The notes under the pieces are model-generated. The model saw only the letters and a program-made list of their open reading frames with translations, was not told the origin of the DNA and did not search any database. From Pseudomonas fluorescens (GTDB taxonomy: Bacteria > Pseudomonadota > Gammaproteobacteria > Pseudomonadales > Pseudomonadaceae), in contig NZ_LR134318.1 of the NCBI RefSeq assembly GCF_900636825.1, positions 4,646,001 to 4,710,000 on the forward strand: a stretch of 64,000 nucleotides of DNA, given 5' to 3'. Made by a program: the position numbers and the translations under genes. Positions within the stretch are counted from its first letter, which is position 1; each line of letters begins with the position of its first letter. Shown here in pieces: positions 47,262 to 56,196 of the stretch.

Positions 47262-48581
47262 ATGGATAACTCCAACGCCCTGCCTGTCGGGTCGGCTGCC
47301 GCGCCGGTTAAAGAAAGAACCACCGCCAATCGCATCAAATCGATCTTCAGTGGTTCGGTCGGCAACATGGTCGAGTGGTACGACTGGTACGTCTATGCCG
47401 CCTTCTCGCTGTACTTCGCCAAAGCCTTCTTTCCCAAAGGCGACACCACTGCCCAACTGCTCAACACCGCTGCGATCTTTGCCGTAGGCTTCCTGATGCG
47501 CCCGATTGGCGGCTGGCTGATGGGCTTGTACGCGGACAAGGTCGGGCGCAAGAAAGCGCTGATGGCTTCGGTTTACCTGATGTGTTTCGGCTCGCTGATC
47601 ATCGCGCTCAGCCCCGGTTATGAAACCATCGGCATCGGCGCTCCGATCCTGCTGATTTTTGCGCGTCTGCTGCAGGGCCTATCGGTCGGTGGCGAGTACG
47701 GCACGTCGGCGACTTACCTGTCGGAGATGGCAACCCGCGATCGCCGTGGCTTCTTCTCCAGTTTCCAGTACGTGACCCTGATCTCCGGCCAGCTCATCGC
47801 GCTCGGTGTGCTGATCGTGCTGCAAAACTTCCTCACCACCGAAGAGCTGTACGCGTGGGGCTGGCGCATTCCTTTCGCCATTGGCGCGCTGTGCGCAGTG
47901 GTGGCGCTGTATCTGCGTCGCGGCATGGAAGAAACCGAGTCGTTCACCAAGAAAGAAAAAGCCAAGGAAAGCGCGATGCGCACCTTGCTGCGCCACCCCA
48001 AAGAGCTGTTGACCGTGGTTGGCCTGACCATGGGCGGCACGCTGGCGTTCTACACCTACACCACTTACATGCAGAAATACCTGGTGAACACCGTCGGCAT
48101 GAGCATTTCCGACTCGACCACCATTTCGGCCGCCACGCTGTTCCTGTTCATGTGCCTGCAACCGATCATCGGTGGCCTTTCCGACAAGATCGGCCGTCGT
48201 CCGATCCTGATCGCCTTCGGCGTGTTGGGCACGATCTTCACCGTGCCGATCCTGATGACCCTGCACACGATCCAGACCTGGTGGGGCGCGTTCTTCCTGA
48301 TCATGGCGGCGCTGATCATTGTCAGCGGCTACACCTCGATCAACGCAGTGGTAAAAGCCGAGCTGTTCCCGACCGAGATCCGCGCCCTGGGCGTCGGCCT
48401 GCCGTATGCACTGACCGTATCGATCTTCGGCGGCACCGCTGAATACATCGCGCTGTGGTTCAAAAGCATTGGCATGGAGACCGGCTACTACTGGTACGTC
48501 ACGGCATGCATCGCCGTGTCGTTGCTGGTGTACGTGACCATGAAAGACACGCAGAAGCACTCGCGCATCGTCACTGACTGA
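47262..48581 (+). CDS. MHS-family alpha-ketoglutarate/dicarboxylate proton symporter
   Basis: 439 residues from ATG 47262, with AAGGA at 47250. The ATG at 47247 is upstream of that site. Twelve-helix MFS of the metabolite:H+ symporter family: SGSVGNMVEWYDWYVYAAFS near residue 30, GGWLMGLYADKVGRKKAL (MFS loop 2-3 motif) and RLLQGLSVGGEYGTSATYLS. It is closest in feel to KgtP/PcaT and to the P. aeruginosa alpha-ketoglutarate transporter controlled by MifSR. It is preceded by a sigma-54 promoter. A REP cluster follows the stop. Confidence 0.88.
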   Translation: MDNSNALPVGSAAAPVKERTTANRIKSIFSGSVGNMVEWYDWYVYAAFSLYFAKAFFPKGDTTAQLLNTAAIFAVGFLMRPIGGWLMGLYADKVGRKKALMASVYLMCFGSLIIALSPGYETIGIGAPILLIFARLLQGLSVGGEYGTSATYLSEMATRDRRGFFSSFQYVTLISGQLIALGVLIVLQNFLTTEELYAWGWRIPFAIGALCAVVALYLRRGMEETESFTKKEKAKESAMRTLLRHPKELLTVVGLTMGGTLAFYTYTTYMQKYLVNTVGMSISDSTTISAATLFLFMCLQPIIGGLSDKIGRRPILIAFGVLGTIFTVPILMTLHTIQTWWGAFFLIMAALIIVSGYTSINAVVKAELFPTEIRALGVGLPYALTVSIFGGTAEYIALWFKSIGMETGYYWYVTACIAVSLLVYVTMKDTQKHSRIVTD

Positions 48582-48591
48582 TCGCAGCCCC

Positions 48592-48750
48592 TGTAGGAGC
48601 TGCCGCAGGCTGCGATCTTTTGATCTTGAACGACAAAAATCAAAGATCGCAGCCTCTTGTAGGAGCTGCCGCAGGCTGCGATCTCTTGATCTTGATCTTG
48701 ATCTTGAACGACAAAATCAAAAGATCGCAGCCTGCGGCAGCTCCTGCAGG
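48592..48750. repeat. REP cluster, multiple copies
   Basis: At least three TAGGAGCTGCCGCAGGCTGC-class arms in head-to-head and tandem arrangement. The spacers contain a TTGATC/TCTTGA short repeat (GATCTTGATCTTGATCTTGA). It fills the gap between the MHS transporter and the flavin reductase-like gene. Confidence 0.88.
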
Positions 48751-48807
48751 GGGCTTGTGTCTGGCACTATGGCTGCACTCGAACGCAGCCTGAGGAATAC
48801 ACCCGTC

Positions 48808-49437
48808 ATGCCTGATGACATCCATTTCTACGAACCGGCCAACGGCCACGGCCTGCCCCACGATCCGTTCAACGCTATCGTGGGTCCGCGGCCCATCGGC
48901 TGGATTTCTTCGCACGATGCCCAGGGCCAACTGAACCTGGCGCCGTACAGTTTTTTCAACGCCTTCAACTACATTCCGCCGATCATTGGTTTCTCCAGCG
49001 TCGGGCGCAAAGACAGCTTGAACAATATCGAACAGACCGGTGAATTCGTCTGGAACCTGGCTACCCGGCCGCTGGCCGAGCAGATGAACCAGAGCTGCGC
49101 GATGGTCGCGCCAGAGGTCAACGAGTTCGAGTTGGCGGGCCTGACGACCGTGGCATCGAAGGTGATTTCCGTGCCGCGGGTGGCCGCGAGCCCGGTGTCC
49201 TTCGAGTGCAAGGTCACGCAGATCATTCAACTGCAACGCGCCGATGGCGCCACCGTGCCGAGCTGGCTGATTCTCGGCGAAGTGGTCGCCGTGCATATCG
49301 CGAAACGGCTGTTGAAGGACGGCATCTACGACACCGCCGCAGCAGAACCGATTCTGCGCGGCGGCGGGCCGGCGGATTATTTCCAGGTCGGGCCCGAAGC
49401 CCTGTTCAAGATGTGGCGTCCGGGCGCAGGCCAGTAA
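48808..49437 (+). CDS. Flavin reductase-like / FMN-binding split-barrel protein
   Basis: 209 residues from ATG 48808; in-frame codons back to 48757 overlap the REP region. The sequence FNAIVGPRPIGWISSHDAQG (about 19-38), then NLAPYSFFNAFNYIPPIIGFSS, is the FMN-binding split barrel of the flavin reductase family, in the DUF447/HpaC-like group. It probably binds FMN and reduces flavin or a small substrate. The partner is unknown. Confidence 0.85.
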   Translation: MPDDIHFYEPANGHGLPHDPFNAIVGPRPIGWISSHDAQGQLNLAPYSFFNAFNYIPPIIGFSSVGRKDSLNNIEQTGEFVWNLATRPLAEQMNQSCAMVAPEVNEFELAGLTTVASKVISVPRVAASPVSFECKVTQIIQLQRADGATVPSWLILGEVVAVHIAKRLLKDGIYDTAAAEPILRGGGPADYFQVGPEALFKMWRPGAGQ

Positions 49438-49441
49438 CGCG

Positions 49442-49684
49442 TTACCAGATCAACTCGGCGTCGTCAGTGACGCCGTGGAGTTTATCCAGCTCGTTGATGG
49501 CCGCTTCGTCGGCAGCGATGGCGCCGGGGAAGATCTGCTCATCCAGCAGTTTATGAAAGCGTGGGGCGCCGCCATCGACCAGGGCCTTGACCGCGATAGC
49601 CGCGTAATAGCCCTTGTTGCCGCCCAACTCGACGGGGACGACTGCGGAAACTGCTTCGAAGCGTTCAAATTCTTTACGTGCCAT
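49442..49684 (-). CDS. Small conserved hypothetical protein
   Basis: 80 residues, acidic, soluble, no cysteine. It starts MARKEFERFEAVSAVVPVEL with AGGATCC upstream of the ATG. Not recognised beyond being common in pseudomonads in my experience. It ends 4 bp from the stop of the flavin reductase-like gene and is read convergently. Confidence 0.65.
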   Translation of the reverse strand: MARKEFERFEAVSAVVPVELGGNKGYYAAIAVKALVDGGAPRFHKLLDEQIFPGAIAADEAAINELDKLHGVTDDAELIW

Positions 49685-49728
49685 GTCGCGGATCCTGGCT
49701 CAGACAAATTAAGCCGGACATTAAACCC

Positions 49729-50082
49729 TCAACCGGCGAGTTTGTGTACCGGCGCTGGACACTGACCGAGCGCTTGCGCCGCCGACACGTCTCTAAAGGT
49801 GTGAAAGTCGAGGCTGTTGACCACCAGGTCTTGCACCAGCTCGGCAAAGACTTCCATCGACGCACTGTTGAAATACGCGGTCATCATCTGCTGGCTGCTC
49901 CAGTATCCGCTGACCAGCCACAGCTCGGCATCGCACTGCGATTGCTGCAACGAAAAGCTCAGGCAACCGGGCGCCGCGCGCGACACTTCGATCAACGCGC
50001 TCAGGCGTACACCGAGTTCCGCCGAACGCCCGGCTTGTGCACGAACGAAGGCCATATGACTGACAGGCATGTGCTTGGACAT
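49729..50082 (-). CDS. Antibiotic biosynthesis monooxygenase (ABM) family protein
   Basis: 117 residues from ATG 50082, which has a GGAGG site upstream. The ABM/dimeric alpha-beta barrel pattern is visible: VSHMAFVRAQAGRSAELGVRL, then SRAAPGCLSFSLQQSQCDAE and LWLVSGYWSSQQMMTAYFNS. Members dimerise and act as cofactor-free oxygenases or heme-degrading enzymes; the substrate here is unknown. Confidence 0.8.
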   Translation of the reverse strand: MSKHMPVSHMAFVRAQAGRSAELGVRLSALIEVSRAAPGCLSFSLQQSQCDAELWLVSGYWSSQQMMTAYFNSASMEVFAELVQDLVVNSLDFHTFRDVSAAQALGQCPAPVHKLAG

Positions 50083-50266
50083 GATTAACCCTCCGATGGA
50101 ATCGTGTGACAGCCGGGAACGGGCTGCGACTGAAGCAAAGATTAAGGGCCTGGGCCCCTGCGCCGTTAGTCGATTCCTGCCTTCGCTTTGCACAATCCTG
50201 CGAGACTGCGCAGACGACCTGTAACAACCTGTAATCCGCGCAACGTGTCTGTCATACGCGTTTTGT

Positions 50267-50345
50267 GTAGGAGCTGCCGAAGGCTGCGATCTTTTGATTT
50301 TTGCCTTGAAGATCAACAGATCGCAGCCTTCGGCAGCTCCTACAA
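50267..50345. repeat. REP inverted pair
   Basis: TAGGAGCTGCCGAAGGCTGC and its inverted copy with a 36-bp spacer. It occupies part of the 396-bp gap between the ABM gene and the AraC gene; nothing else coding was seen there. Confidence 0.87.
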
Positions 50346-50478
50346 GGTTGTCTCGACGCAGGCACGCAAGCAGCTCCAGGCAGGATCAGGCAAGCATTTG
50401 GCAGGATGTGTCTACCGCTGGCGCTTGCACAAACATATGCTTTGCATCATTCCACCTCTCCTGCCGAGGATGCCGTGC

Positions 50479-51408
50479 ATGACGTCATTCGATCGTTTTC
50501 AAGCCGAACCCAGCGCCGACATGGAAAAACAGCGTGCGGAGCTGGCCGCGATCATTCGCCGCAACACCACCGACGATGGCAGCTACCAGACTGCCATCGG
50601 TTCGCTGTACATGTCGCGCCACACCCGGTCCCATGACTTCGCCCCGGTGCTCGCGCAACCGGCGCTGTGCATCATGGCGCAGGGCCGCAAAGAGGTGCGG
50701 CTGGCCGACGAGTTCTTCAATTACGATCCGCTGAATTATCTGGTGGTGTCGGTTTCGATGCCGCTGAGCGGGCGCGTGGTCAATGTCTCCCCGGAGGAAC
50801 CGATCCTCGCCGTGCGACTGGACATCGACCCGGCAGAAATCACCGCGCTGATCGCCGACGCCGGCCCCATGGGCGTGCCGACTCGGCCCACCGGCCGTGG
50901 TCTTTACGTCGAAAAGATCGACAGCTCCATGCTTGATGCGGTGCTGCGTCTGGCGCGTCTGCTGGATGCACCGAAAGACATCGCCATGCTCGCGCCGCTG
51001 ATCCGCCGGGAAATTCTCTATCGCCTGCTGCGCAGTCCGCAGGGCCATCGTTTGTACGAGATTGCGATTACCAACAGCCAGAGTCATCGCATCAGTCAGG
51101 CAATCAAATGGCTCAATGGCAATTTCGAGCAGCCGTTGCGCATCGATGATCTGGCCAAAGAGGTGAACCTCAGCGTGTCGACCCTGCATCACCGCTTCAA
51201 GGCGATGACGGCGATGAGTCCGTTGCAATATCAGAAGCAGTTGCGCCTGCAAGAGGCGCGGCGCTTGATGCTGGCCGAAGGGCTGGAAGCTTCGGCGGCG
51301 GGGTATCGGGTGGGCTATGAAAGTCCCTCGCAATTCAGCCGCGAGTACAGCCGCTTGTTCGGCGCGCCACCATCGCGGGATCTGGCGCGGTTGCGGCTTT
51401 CAGTCTGA
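50479..51408 (+). CDS. AraC-family transcriptional regulator
   Basis: 309 residues from ATG 50479, with GAGGA eight bases upstream; earlier in-frame codons lie in the REP region. The N-terminal cupin-like sensory domain (about 30-190) includes ALCIMAQGRKEVRLADEFFN and YLVVSVSMPLSGRV. The C-terminal double helix-turn-helix (about 205-305) has LRIDDLAKEVNLSVSTLHHR and VGYESPSQFSREYSRLFGAP. Target genes are unknown; the adjacent ALDH gene is convergent, so it is not an obvious target. Confidence 0.88.
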   Translation: MTSFDRFQAEPSADMEKQRAELAAIIRRNTTDDGSYQTAIGSLYMSRHTRSHDFAPVLAQPALCIMAQGRKEVRLADEFFNYDPLNYLVVSVSMPLSGRVVNVSPEEPILAVRLDIDPAEITALIADAGPMGVPTRPTGRGLYVEKIDSSMLDAVLRLARLLDAPKDIAMLAPLIRREILYRLLRSPQGHRLYEIAITNSQSHRISQAIKWLNGNFEQPLRIDDLAKEVNLSVSTLHHRFKAMTAMSPLQYQKQLRLQEARRLMLAEGLEASAAGYRVGYESPSQFSREYSRLFGAPPSRDLARLRLSV

Positions 51409-51429
51409 TGCGGCTTTTGTAGCGCAGCC

Positions 51430-51545
51430 GATGACGCAATCGCCAGCAGGGCTGGCTCCCACAATGGTTCTTCGCAGTGCACAAATCCCCTGTTCACTGA
51501 AAATCCATTGTGGGAGCTAGCCCTGCTAGCGATTGCGTCAGACGG
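51430..51545. repeat. REP-type inverted repeat between AraC and ALDH genes
   Basis: GACGCAATCGCCAGCAGGGC to CACAATGG, and its inverted copy ending GCTAGCGATTGCGTCA: long arms of about 35 bp around a 35-bp centre. Convergent gene ends suggest it could terminate both. Confidence 0.8.
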
Positions 51546-51556
51546 GCAACTCAATT

Positions 51557-53005
51557 TCAGACTGCCCGTACTACATGCTTTATCTCCTGAAACGCCGCCA
51601 AACCCCAAGGCCCCAGTTCGCGACCGATGCTGCTCTGTTTGTACCCACCCCACGCCGTTTGCGGAAAGATCACTTGAGGTGCATTGATCCACACCAGCCC
51701 CGCCTGCAACTCATTCGCCACACGATCCGCCGTGGCGGCATCGCGGGTGACCACACTCGCCACCAGGCCAAATTGCGTGTCATTGGCCAAGGCAATTGCC
51801 TCGGCTTGCGTGCTGAAACGGCGCACGCACAGCACCGGGCCAAAGATTTCTTCGCGCCACAGCGCACTGTCCAGCGGCACGTCAGTGAACACGGTTGGCT
51901 GCAAGAAATAACCGCGCGGCAGATCCGCCGGACGATTGCCGCCACACAGCAATCTGGCCCCTGCACTCAACCCACGATCGATGTGCCCGAGCACTCGCTG
52001 ATACTGCGCCTGATTGACCAGCGCGCCCATTTCCACCTCGGGGTCGAACGGATCCGCCACACGAATCGCCTGGGCGCGCTTGCGCAAACGCTCGAGAAAC
52101 TCATCCGCCAGCTCATCGGCCACCAACACGCGACTGGTGGCCGAACACATCTGCCCCGCGTTGAAAAAACCACCGCCACAGGCCAGCTCGACCGCCAGGT
52201 CGATGTCGGCATCTGCCAACACCAACAGTGAGGATTTGCCGCCCAGTTCCAGACTCACGCCCTTCACGGTTTCCGCCGCGCGCTGCATCACCTGCACGCC
52301 GACCGCGTTGCTGCCAGTGAAAGAGATTTTCGCAATACGCGGATCCGCCGACAGCGGCGCACCGACCGCCAGACCGGTGCCACAGACCAGATTGAACACA
52401 CCGTTCGGCAAACCGCATTCGGCAATGATCGCCGCCAGTTCCAGCTCCGGCAGCGGCGTCACTTCCGAAGGCTTGAGCACCACGCAGCAGCCTGCCGCCA
52501 GTGCCGGCGCGAGTTTCCACGCAGTGGTCACCATCGGGAAATTCCACGGCACGATCAGCCCGACCACACCGCACGGTTCGCGGCGCAGACGTGCGCTGAA
52601 ATCCTCGCTGGGCAGCGGCACATTCGTATCCCCTGCGGCGTCGAGGCCTTCGGCAAGTTCGGCGTAATACTCGAACGTGGCGATCACGTCATCGACATCG
52701 ATGGCCGCTTCGAACTGCGGTTTGCCGTTGTTGCTCGATTGCAGTGTGATCAACTGCTCGCGACCGTTGCGCACGCCATTGGCGATGTTGCGCAGAATCG
52801 CGCCGCGCTCGGCGCCGCTGGTTCTCGACCAGTCTGGGAACGCCTGCGTGGCCGCGGTCACGGCTTGATCGACAGCTTGCTCGTCACCGCCATTGACCGT
52901 GGTCAGCAGCGCCTCGGTCGCCGGATTTATGACGCGCAGATGCGCCGGGCCGGCGGACCATTGGCCGTTGAGGTAGATGCCATCGAGGGTGGTCGGGAAA
53001 TTCAT
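51557..53005 (-). CDS. Aldehyde dehydrogenase, likely 4-guanidinobutyraldehyde type
   Basis: 482 residues from ATG 53005 (MNFPTTLDGIYLNG); ATG 53008 is equally possible. NAD-dependent ALDH: WNFPMVTTAWKLAPALAAGC, Rossmann GSNAVG, catalytic Glu in LELGGKS (about 255-261), and catalytic Cys in FFNAGQMCSATSRV (about 290). The start overlaps the stop of the decarboxylase gene, so the two are co-translated. In the arginine transaminase pathway the AruI product is oxidised by such an enzyme; that role is inferred from context. Confidence 0.88.
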   Translation of the reverse strand: MNFPTTLDGIYLNGQWSAGPAHLRVINPATEALLTTVNGGDEQAVDQAVTAATQAFPDWSRTSGAERGAILRNIANGVRNGREQLITLQSSNNGKPQFEAAIDVDDVIATFEYYAELAEGLDAAGDTNVPLPSEDFSARLRREPCGVVGLIVPWNFPMVTTAWKLAPALAAGCCVVLKPSEVTPLPELELAAIIAECGLPNGVFNLVCGTGLAVGAPLSADPRIAKISFTGSNAVGVQVMQRAAETVKGVSLELGGKSSLLVLADADIDLAVELACGGGFFNAGQMCSATSRVLVADELADEFLERLRKRAQAIRVADPFDPEVEMGALVNQAQYQRVLGHIDRGLSAGARLLCGGNRPADLPRGYFLQPTVFTDVPLDSALWREEIFGPVLCVRRFSTQAEAIALANDTQFGLVASVVTRDAATADRVANELQAGLVWINAPQVIFPQTAWGGYKQSSIGRELGPWGLAAFQEIKHVVRAV

Positions 53006-54642
53006 CATTGGGCCACCGCCTGCATCCATTGGCGCTGATCGATTTCAATCACGCTGGGGCCTTGGCGATCGTTGGCTGCACGCAACGCGCCACGCAGTTG
53101 TGCCACGGAGCTGACCGCTTCGGCCGCACACCCGAGAGCCTTGGCTACGCCGATGAAGTCCGGGGTGTAGATATCCACGCCGACCGGCTCGATGGCGCGG
53201 TTGACCATGTATTTCTTGATCTCTTCGTAGCCTTGGTTATTCCACAGCAGAACGATCACCGGCGTACGCGCTTCGACGGCGCTGGCCAGTTCCGGCAAGG
53301 TGAATTGCAAGCCACCGTCGCCGATCAGGCACACCACCGGCGGCCTTTCGCCGGACTCGACGCGGCCACCGAGCCATGCACCAATGGCCGCCGGCAATGC
53401 ATAGCCGAGCGTGCCGTAGCCCGTAGACGAGTTGAACCAGCGCCGCGGGCGCTCCGGGTTGAACGTCAGGTTGCCGGTATACACCGGTTGCGTGGAATCG
53501 CCGACCAACACCGCATCCGGCAACTCATCGAGGACGGTTTCGAGGAAACGCGTCTGCGCCAGAGTTGCTGCGTCCCACGTCGTCGCCAGATCCTCACGCA
53601 GACGCGCAGCACGCACCTGCCCCCAGTCTTGGCGACGCTGCGCCAGCGGTTGCTGCGACATGGCAGCGAGCAATGCGCATGCGGCGTGGCGCGAATCGGC
53701 CACCAGTGCGACGTGTGGCGGGTAATTGCGCACGGTCTGATCGGCGTCGATATCAATGCGCAGCAGCTTGCCGGGAATTTTGAAGCCGCCGGCGAAGGTC
53801 ACATCGTAATCGGTTTCGGCCAGTTCGGTGCCGATCGCCAACACCACATCGGCCTCAGCGACCAGCGCGCGGGTCGCGACCAGGCTTTGCGTCGAGCCGA
53901 TCAGCAGCGGGTGAGTCGACGGTAACAGGCCTTTGGCATTGATCGTCAGCGCCACCGGGGCATCGAGCCGTTCGGCCAGTTCGACAAGCTCGGCAGCGGC
54001 TTCGATGGCGCCGCCACCCGCGAGGATCAGCGGGCGTTGGGCGGTGGCCAACAATTCGGCCATGCGGCTGACGGCGGCCGGGGCAGCACCGGCGCGGTCG
54101 ATGCAGACCGGCACGCTGGCGAGCAGGTCGTCGGCCTCTTCCACCAGTACGTCCAGCGGAATTTCGATATGCACCGGACGTGGTCGCCCGGCCTGGAACA
54201 GCGCGAAAGCACGCGCCAGCACCGCTGGCAACTCGGCCGCCGACATCAGCGTATGCGAGAACGCTGCGACGCCGCCGACCAGTGCGCTCTGGTTCGGCAA
54301 CTCATGCAGCTTGCCGCGTCCGCCGCCCAACTGGCTGCGCGATTGCACGCTGGAAATCACCAGCATTGGAATCGAGTCAGCGTAGGCCTGGCCCATCGCC
54401 GTGGTGATGTTGGTCATGCCCGGGCCGGTGATGATGAAACACACGCCCGGCTTGCCGCTGGTGCGCGCGTAGCCGTCGGCCATGAAGCCGGCGCCCTGTT
54501 CGTGTCGCGGTGTGACGTGGTTGATGCTCGAACGGGCCAGCCCGCGATACAGCTCAACGGTGTGCACCCCGGGAATGCCGAACACTTGTTCAACCCCATA
54601 ATTTTCCAACAGCTTGACCAGTACTTCGCCGCACGTCGCCAT
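53005..54642 (-). CDS. aruI: ThDP-dependent decarboxylase, AruI-like (2-ketoarginine decarboxylase)
   Basis: 545 residues of the acetolactate synthase-like family. N-terminal activating Glu region is RHEQGAGFMADGYARTSGKP (about residues 46-65). The ThDP motif GDG...N is CLIGDGGLQFTLPELASA followed by LLWNNQGYEEIKKYM (about 445-480). The middle domain lacks the FAD-binding hallmarks of true acetolactate synthases. The closest known role is decarboxylation of 5-guanidino-2-oxopentanoate in arginine catabolism, supported by the overlapping ALDH gene. An aminotransferase partner (aruH) was not seen here. Confidence 0.8.
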   Translation of the reverse strand: MATCGEVLVKLLENYGVEQVFGIPGVHTVELYRGLARSSINHVTPRHEQGAGFMADGYARTSGKPGVCFIITGPGMTNITTAMGQAYADSIPMLVISSVQSRSQLGGGRGKLHELPNQSALVGGVAAFSHTLMSAAELPAVLARAFALFQAGRPRPVHIEIPLDVLVEEADDLLASVPVCIDRAGAAPAAVSRMAELLATAQRPLILAGGGAIEAAAELVELAERLDAPVALTINAKGLLPSTHPLLIGSTQSLVATRALVAEADVVLAIGTELAETDYDVTFAGGFKIPGKLLRIDIDADQTVRNYPPHVALVADSRHAACALLAAMSQQPLAQRRQDWGQVRAARLREDLATTWDAATLAQTRFLETVLDELPDAVLVGDSTQPVYTGNLTFNPERPRRWFNSSTGYGTLGYALPAAIGAWLGGRVESGERPPVVCLIGDGGLQFTLPELASAVEARTPVIVLLWNNQGYEEIKKYMVNRAIEPVGVDIYTPDFIGVAKALGCAAEAVSSVAQLRGALRAANDRQGPSVIEIDQRQWMQAVAQ

Positions 54643-54669
54643 TCGATTGCCCTTTCATTCACTGAACAC

Positions 54670-54766
54670 TCCCTGTGGGAGCGAGCCTGCTCGCGAATAG
54701 GCGGTCCAGCCAATATCCATATCGAACCTTAAACCGTCATCGCGAGCAGGCTCGCTCCCACAGGGT
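54670..54766. repeat. REP inverted pair (GTGGGAGCGAGCCTGCTCGC class)
   Basis: CCCTGTGGGAGCGAGCCTGC and its exact inverted copy about 40 bp later. It lies between the divergent aruI-like and LysR genes, in the region where their promoters should be. Confidence 0.9.
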
Positions 54767-54859
54767 CCGTGGAGTGCCCATTGGAACGGCGCACAGCTAG
54801 CAGCAACAATCGATTAAAAGTCATACTAGCCATGCCCTCACGTCATACCTCGGATCATC

Positions 54860-55741
54860 ATGAAACGCCTGCCTCCTCTACCCGCCCTGCACACATTTCT
54901 GATTACCGCGCAGTGCTGCAACTTCACCCGCGCCGCCGAGCAGTTGCACATTACTCAGGGCGCGGTGAGCCGGCAGATCGGCGGGCTGGAGGAACATCTC
55001 GGTTATCCGCTGTTCATCCGCCTGGCCCGAGGCCTGGCGCTGACTGCCGAGGGGCGTGAATGGTTGCCGCGCGTGGAGCAGGTATTCGCCGCGATCGGCG
55101 AAGCCACCGAACAGATCGGCCAGACACGTCAGACCTTGCAACTCAAGGCCCCGAGCTGCGTGATGCGCTGGCTGTTGCCGCGCCTGTTGCAATGGCAAAA
55201 GGAGCGCCCCGACGTACCGGTCAAACTGACGGCGTCGCTGCAGCACGGGGTGGATTTTCACCGCGAACAGTTCGATGCCGCGGTGATTTACGGCCAACCA
55301 CCGGACCACTCACCGGGCGCGCTGCATTTGTTCGATGAACAACTGACACCCGTCTGCTCGCCGCAACTGCTCAAGGGTTCGCCAGCGCTGAATTCGCCTG
55401 CGGATTTGCAGCAGCATCTGCTACTGCACCCGACTCACGATATTGAGGACTGGTCGGTGTGGCTCGATGAGGCTGGTCTGCAGCTTGGCAACCTCGGCAG
55501 CGGTCAGCATTTCGAGACGCTGGATCAGGCAATGTCGATGGCGTCCCACGGCACGGGTGTGGCGATTGGGGACTGGTCGCTGATTGGCGACGATCTGAAC
55601 GCTGGACGGCTGGTGATGCCGTTTGCGTTGAAGGTGAAGACGGGGTTGGCGTATTACGTGGTGATGCCTGCGGGTGTCGAACCATCGCCCGCGTTGGAAG
55701 AATTGATGCTGTGGCTGGTAGAACAAGCCCAAACCCGCTGA
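54860..55741 (+). CDS. LysR-family regulator, GcvA-like
   Basis: 293 residues. Winged helix at 1-65 (FTRAAEQLHITQGAVSRQIG and HLGYPLFIRLARGLALTAEG). Effector-binding domain from about 90 with the GcvA-subgroup layout (LKAPSCVMRWLLPRLLQWQK). It is divergent from the aruI-ALDH operon by 217 bp, the classic arrangement for a LysR activator of that operon; regulation is inferred. Confidence 0.88.
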   Translation: MKRLPPLPALHTFLITAQCCNFTRAAEQLHITQGAVSRQIGGLEEHLGYPLFIRLARGLALTAEGREWLPRVEQVFAAIGEATEQIGQTRQTLQLKAPSCVMRWLLPRLLQWQKERPDVPVKLTASLQHGVDFHREQFDAAVIYGQPPDHSPGALHLFDEQLTPVCSPQLLKGSPALNSPADLQQHLLLHPTHDIEDWSVWLDEAGLQLGNLGSGQHFETLDQAMSMASHGTGVAIGDWSLIGDDLNAGRLVMPFALKVKTGLAYYVVMPAGVEPSPALEELMLWLVEQAQTR

Positions 55742-55762
55742 TTACCGCGCGCCGCTGATATT

Positions 55763-55850
55763 CCTGTAGGAGCTGCCGCAGGCTGCGATCTTTTGATGTT
55801 GTTTTTAAAGATCAAGATCAAAAGATCGCAGCCTGCGGCAGCTCCTACAC
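55763..55850. repeat. REP inverted pair
   Basis: TAGGAGCTGCCGCAGGCTGC and inverted copy, spacer about 40 bp. It abuts the pseudogene remnant at 55859. Confidence 0.88.
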
Positions 55851-55858
55851 GGGATGGG

Positions 55859-56119
55859 TCAGTATTCGATCGTAAATCGCTGGCGCGAATGTTTTGGTGT
55901 TTCCAGCAAATGATCCTGACCGAGACGAAACGTGCCGCTGCGCTCACCCTCGACAAATTCCGCCGACGGCGACACAAAGGTCCAGTCCAGTTGCTGTTCC
56001 TGAAGCAACGCTTGAAGGAACGCCGCCCCCGCGCTGGCCTCGGTTTTGTATTCTTCGGGGAAACCCGCGCTGTCGATCACACGCGAATCGTCCGGCAACA
56101 ACAGCGAACCGGCATTCCC
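55859..56119 (-). pseudogene. Remnant of an NAD(P)-binding epimerase/reductase (YwnB/YesF-like)
   Basis: About 80 codons reading LLPDDSRVIDSAGFPEEYKT, then WTFVSPSAEFVEGERSGTFR and LGQDHLLETPKHSRQRFTIEY. This matches the middle-to-late part of small NAD(P)-dependent oxidoreductases (usually about 210 residues, WTFLSPSAEFxPGERTGxFR). The N-terminal Rossmann half is missing and the end is cut short after the SRxS region. REP sequence flanks both sides (55763-55850 and the half element at 56124-56147), which suggests loss by repeat-associated deletion. Confidence 0.7.
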
Positions 56120-56123
56120 CCCG

Positions 56124-56147
56124 CAGGCTGCGATCTTTTGATCTTGT
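56124..56147. repeat. REP half element
   Basis: CCGCAGGCTGCGATCTTTTG, a single arm of the same REP class, at the truncated 5' side of the epimerase remnant. Confidence 0.7.
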
Positions 56148-56196
56148 TCTATGCTGAAAGTAATACCGCAAGGTAGACGTTCAGAGGTCGAACACC

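Noticed and set aside
48592..48750. CRISPR array
   Set aside because: Repeats are inverted REP hairpins with uneven short spacers, and no cas genes are present.
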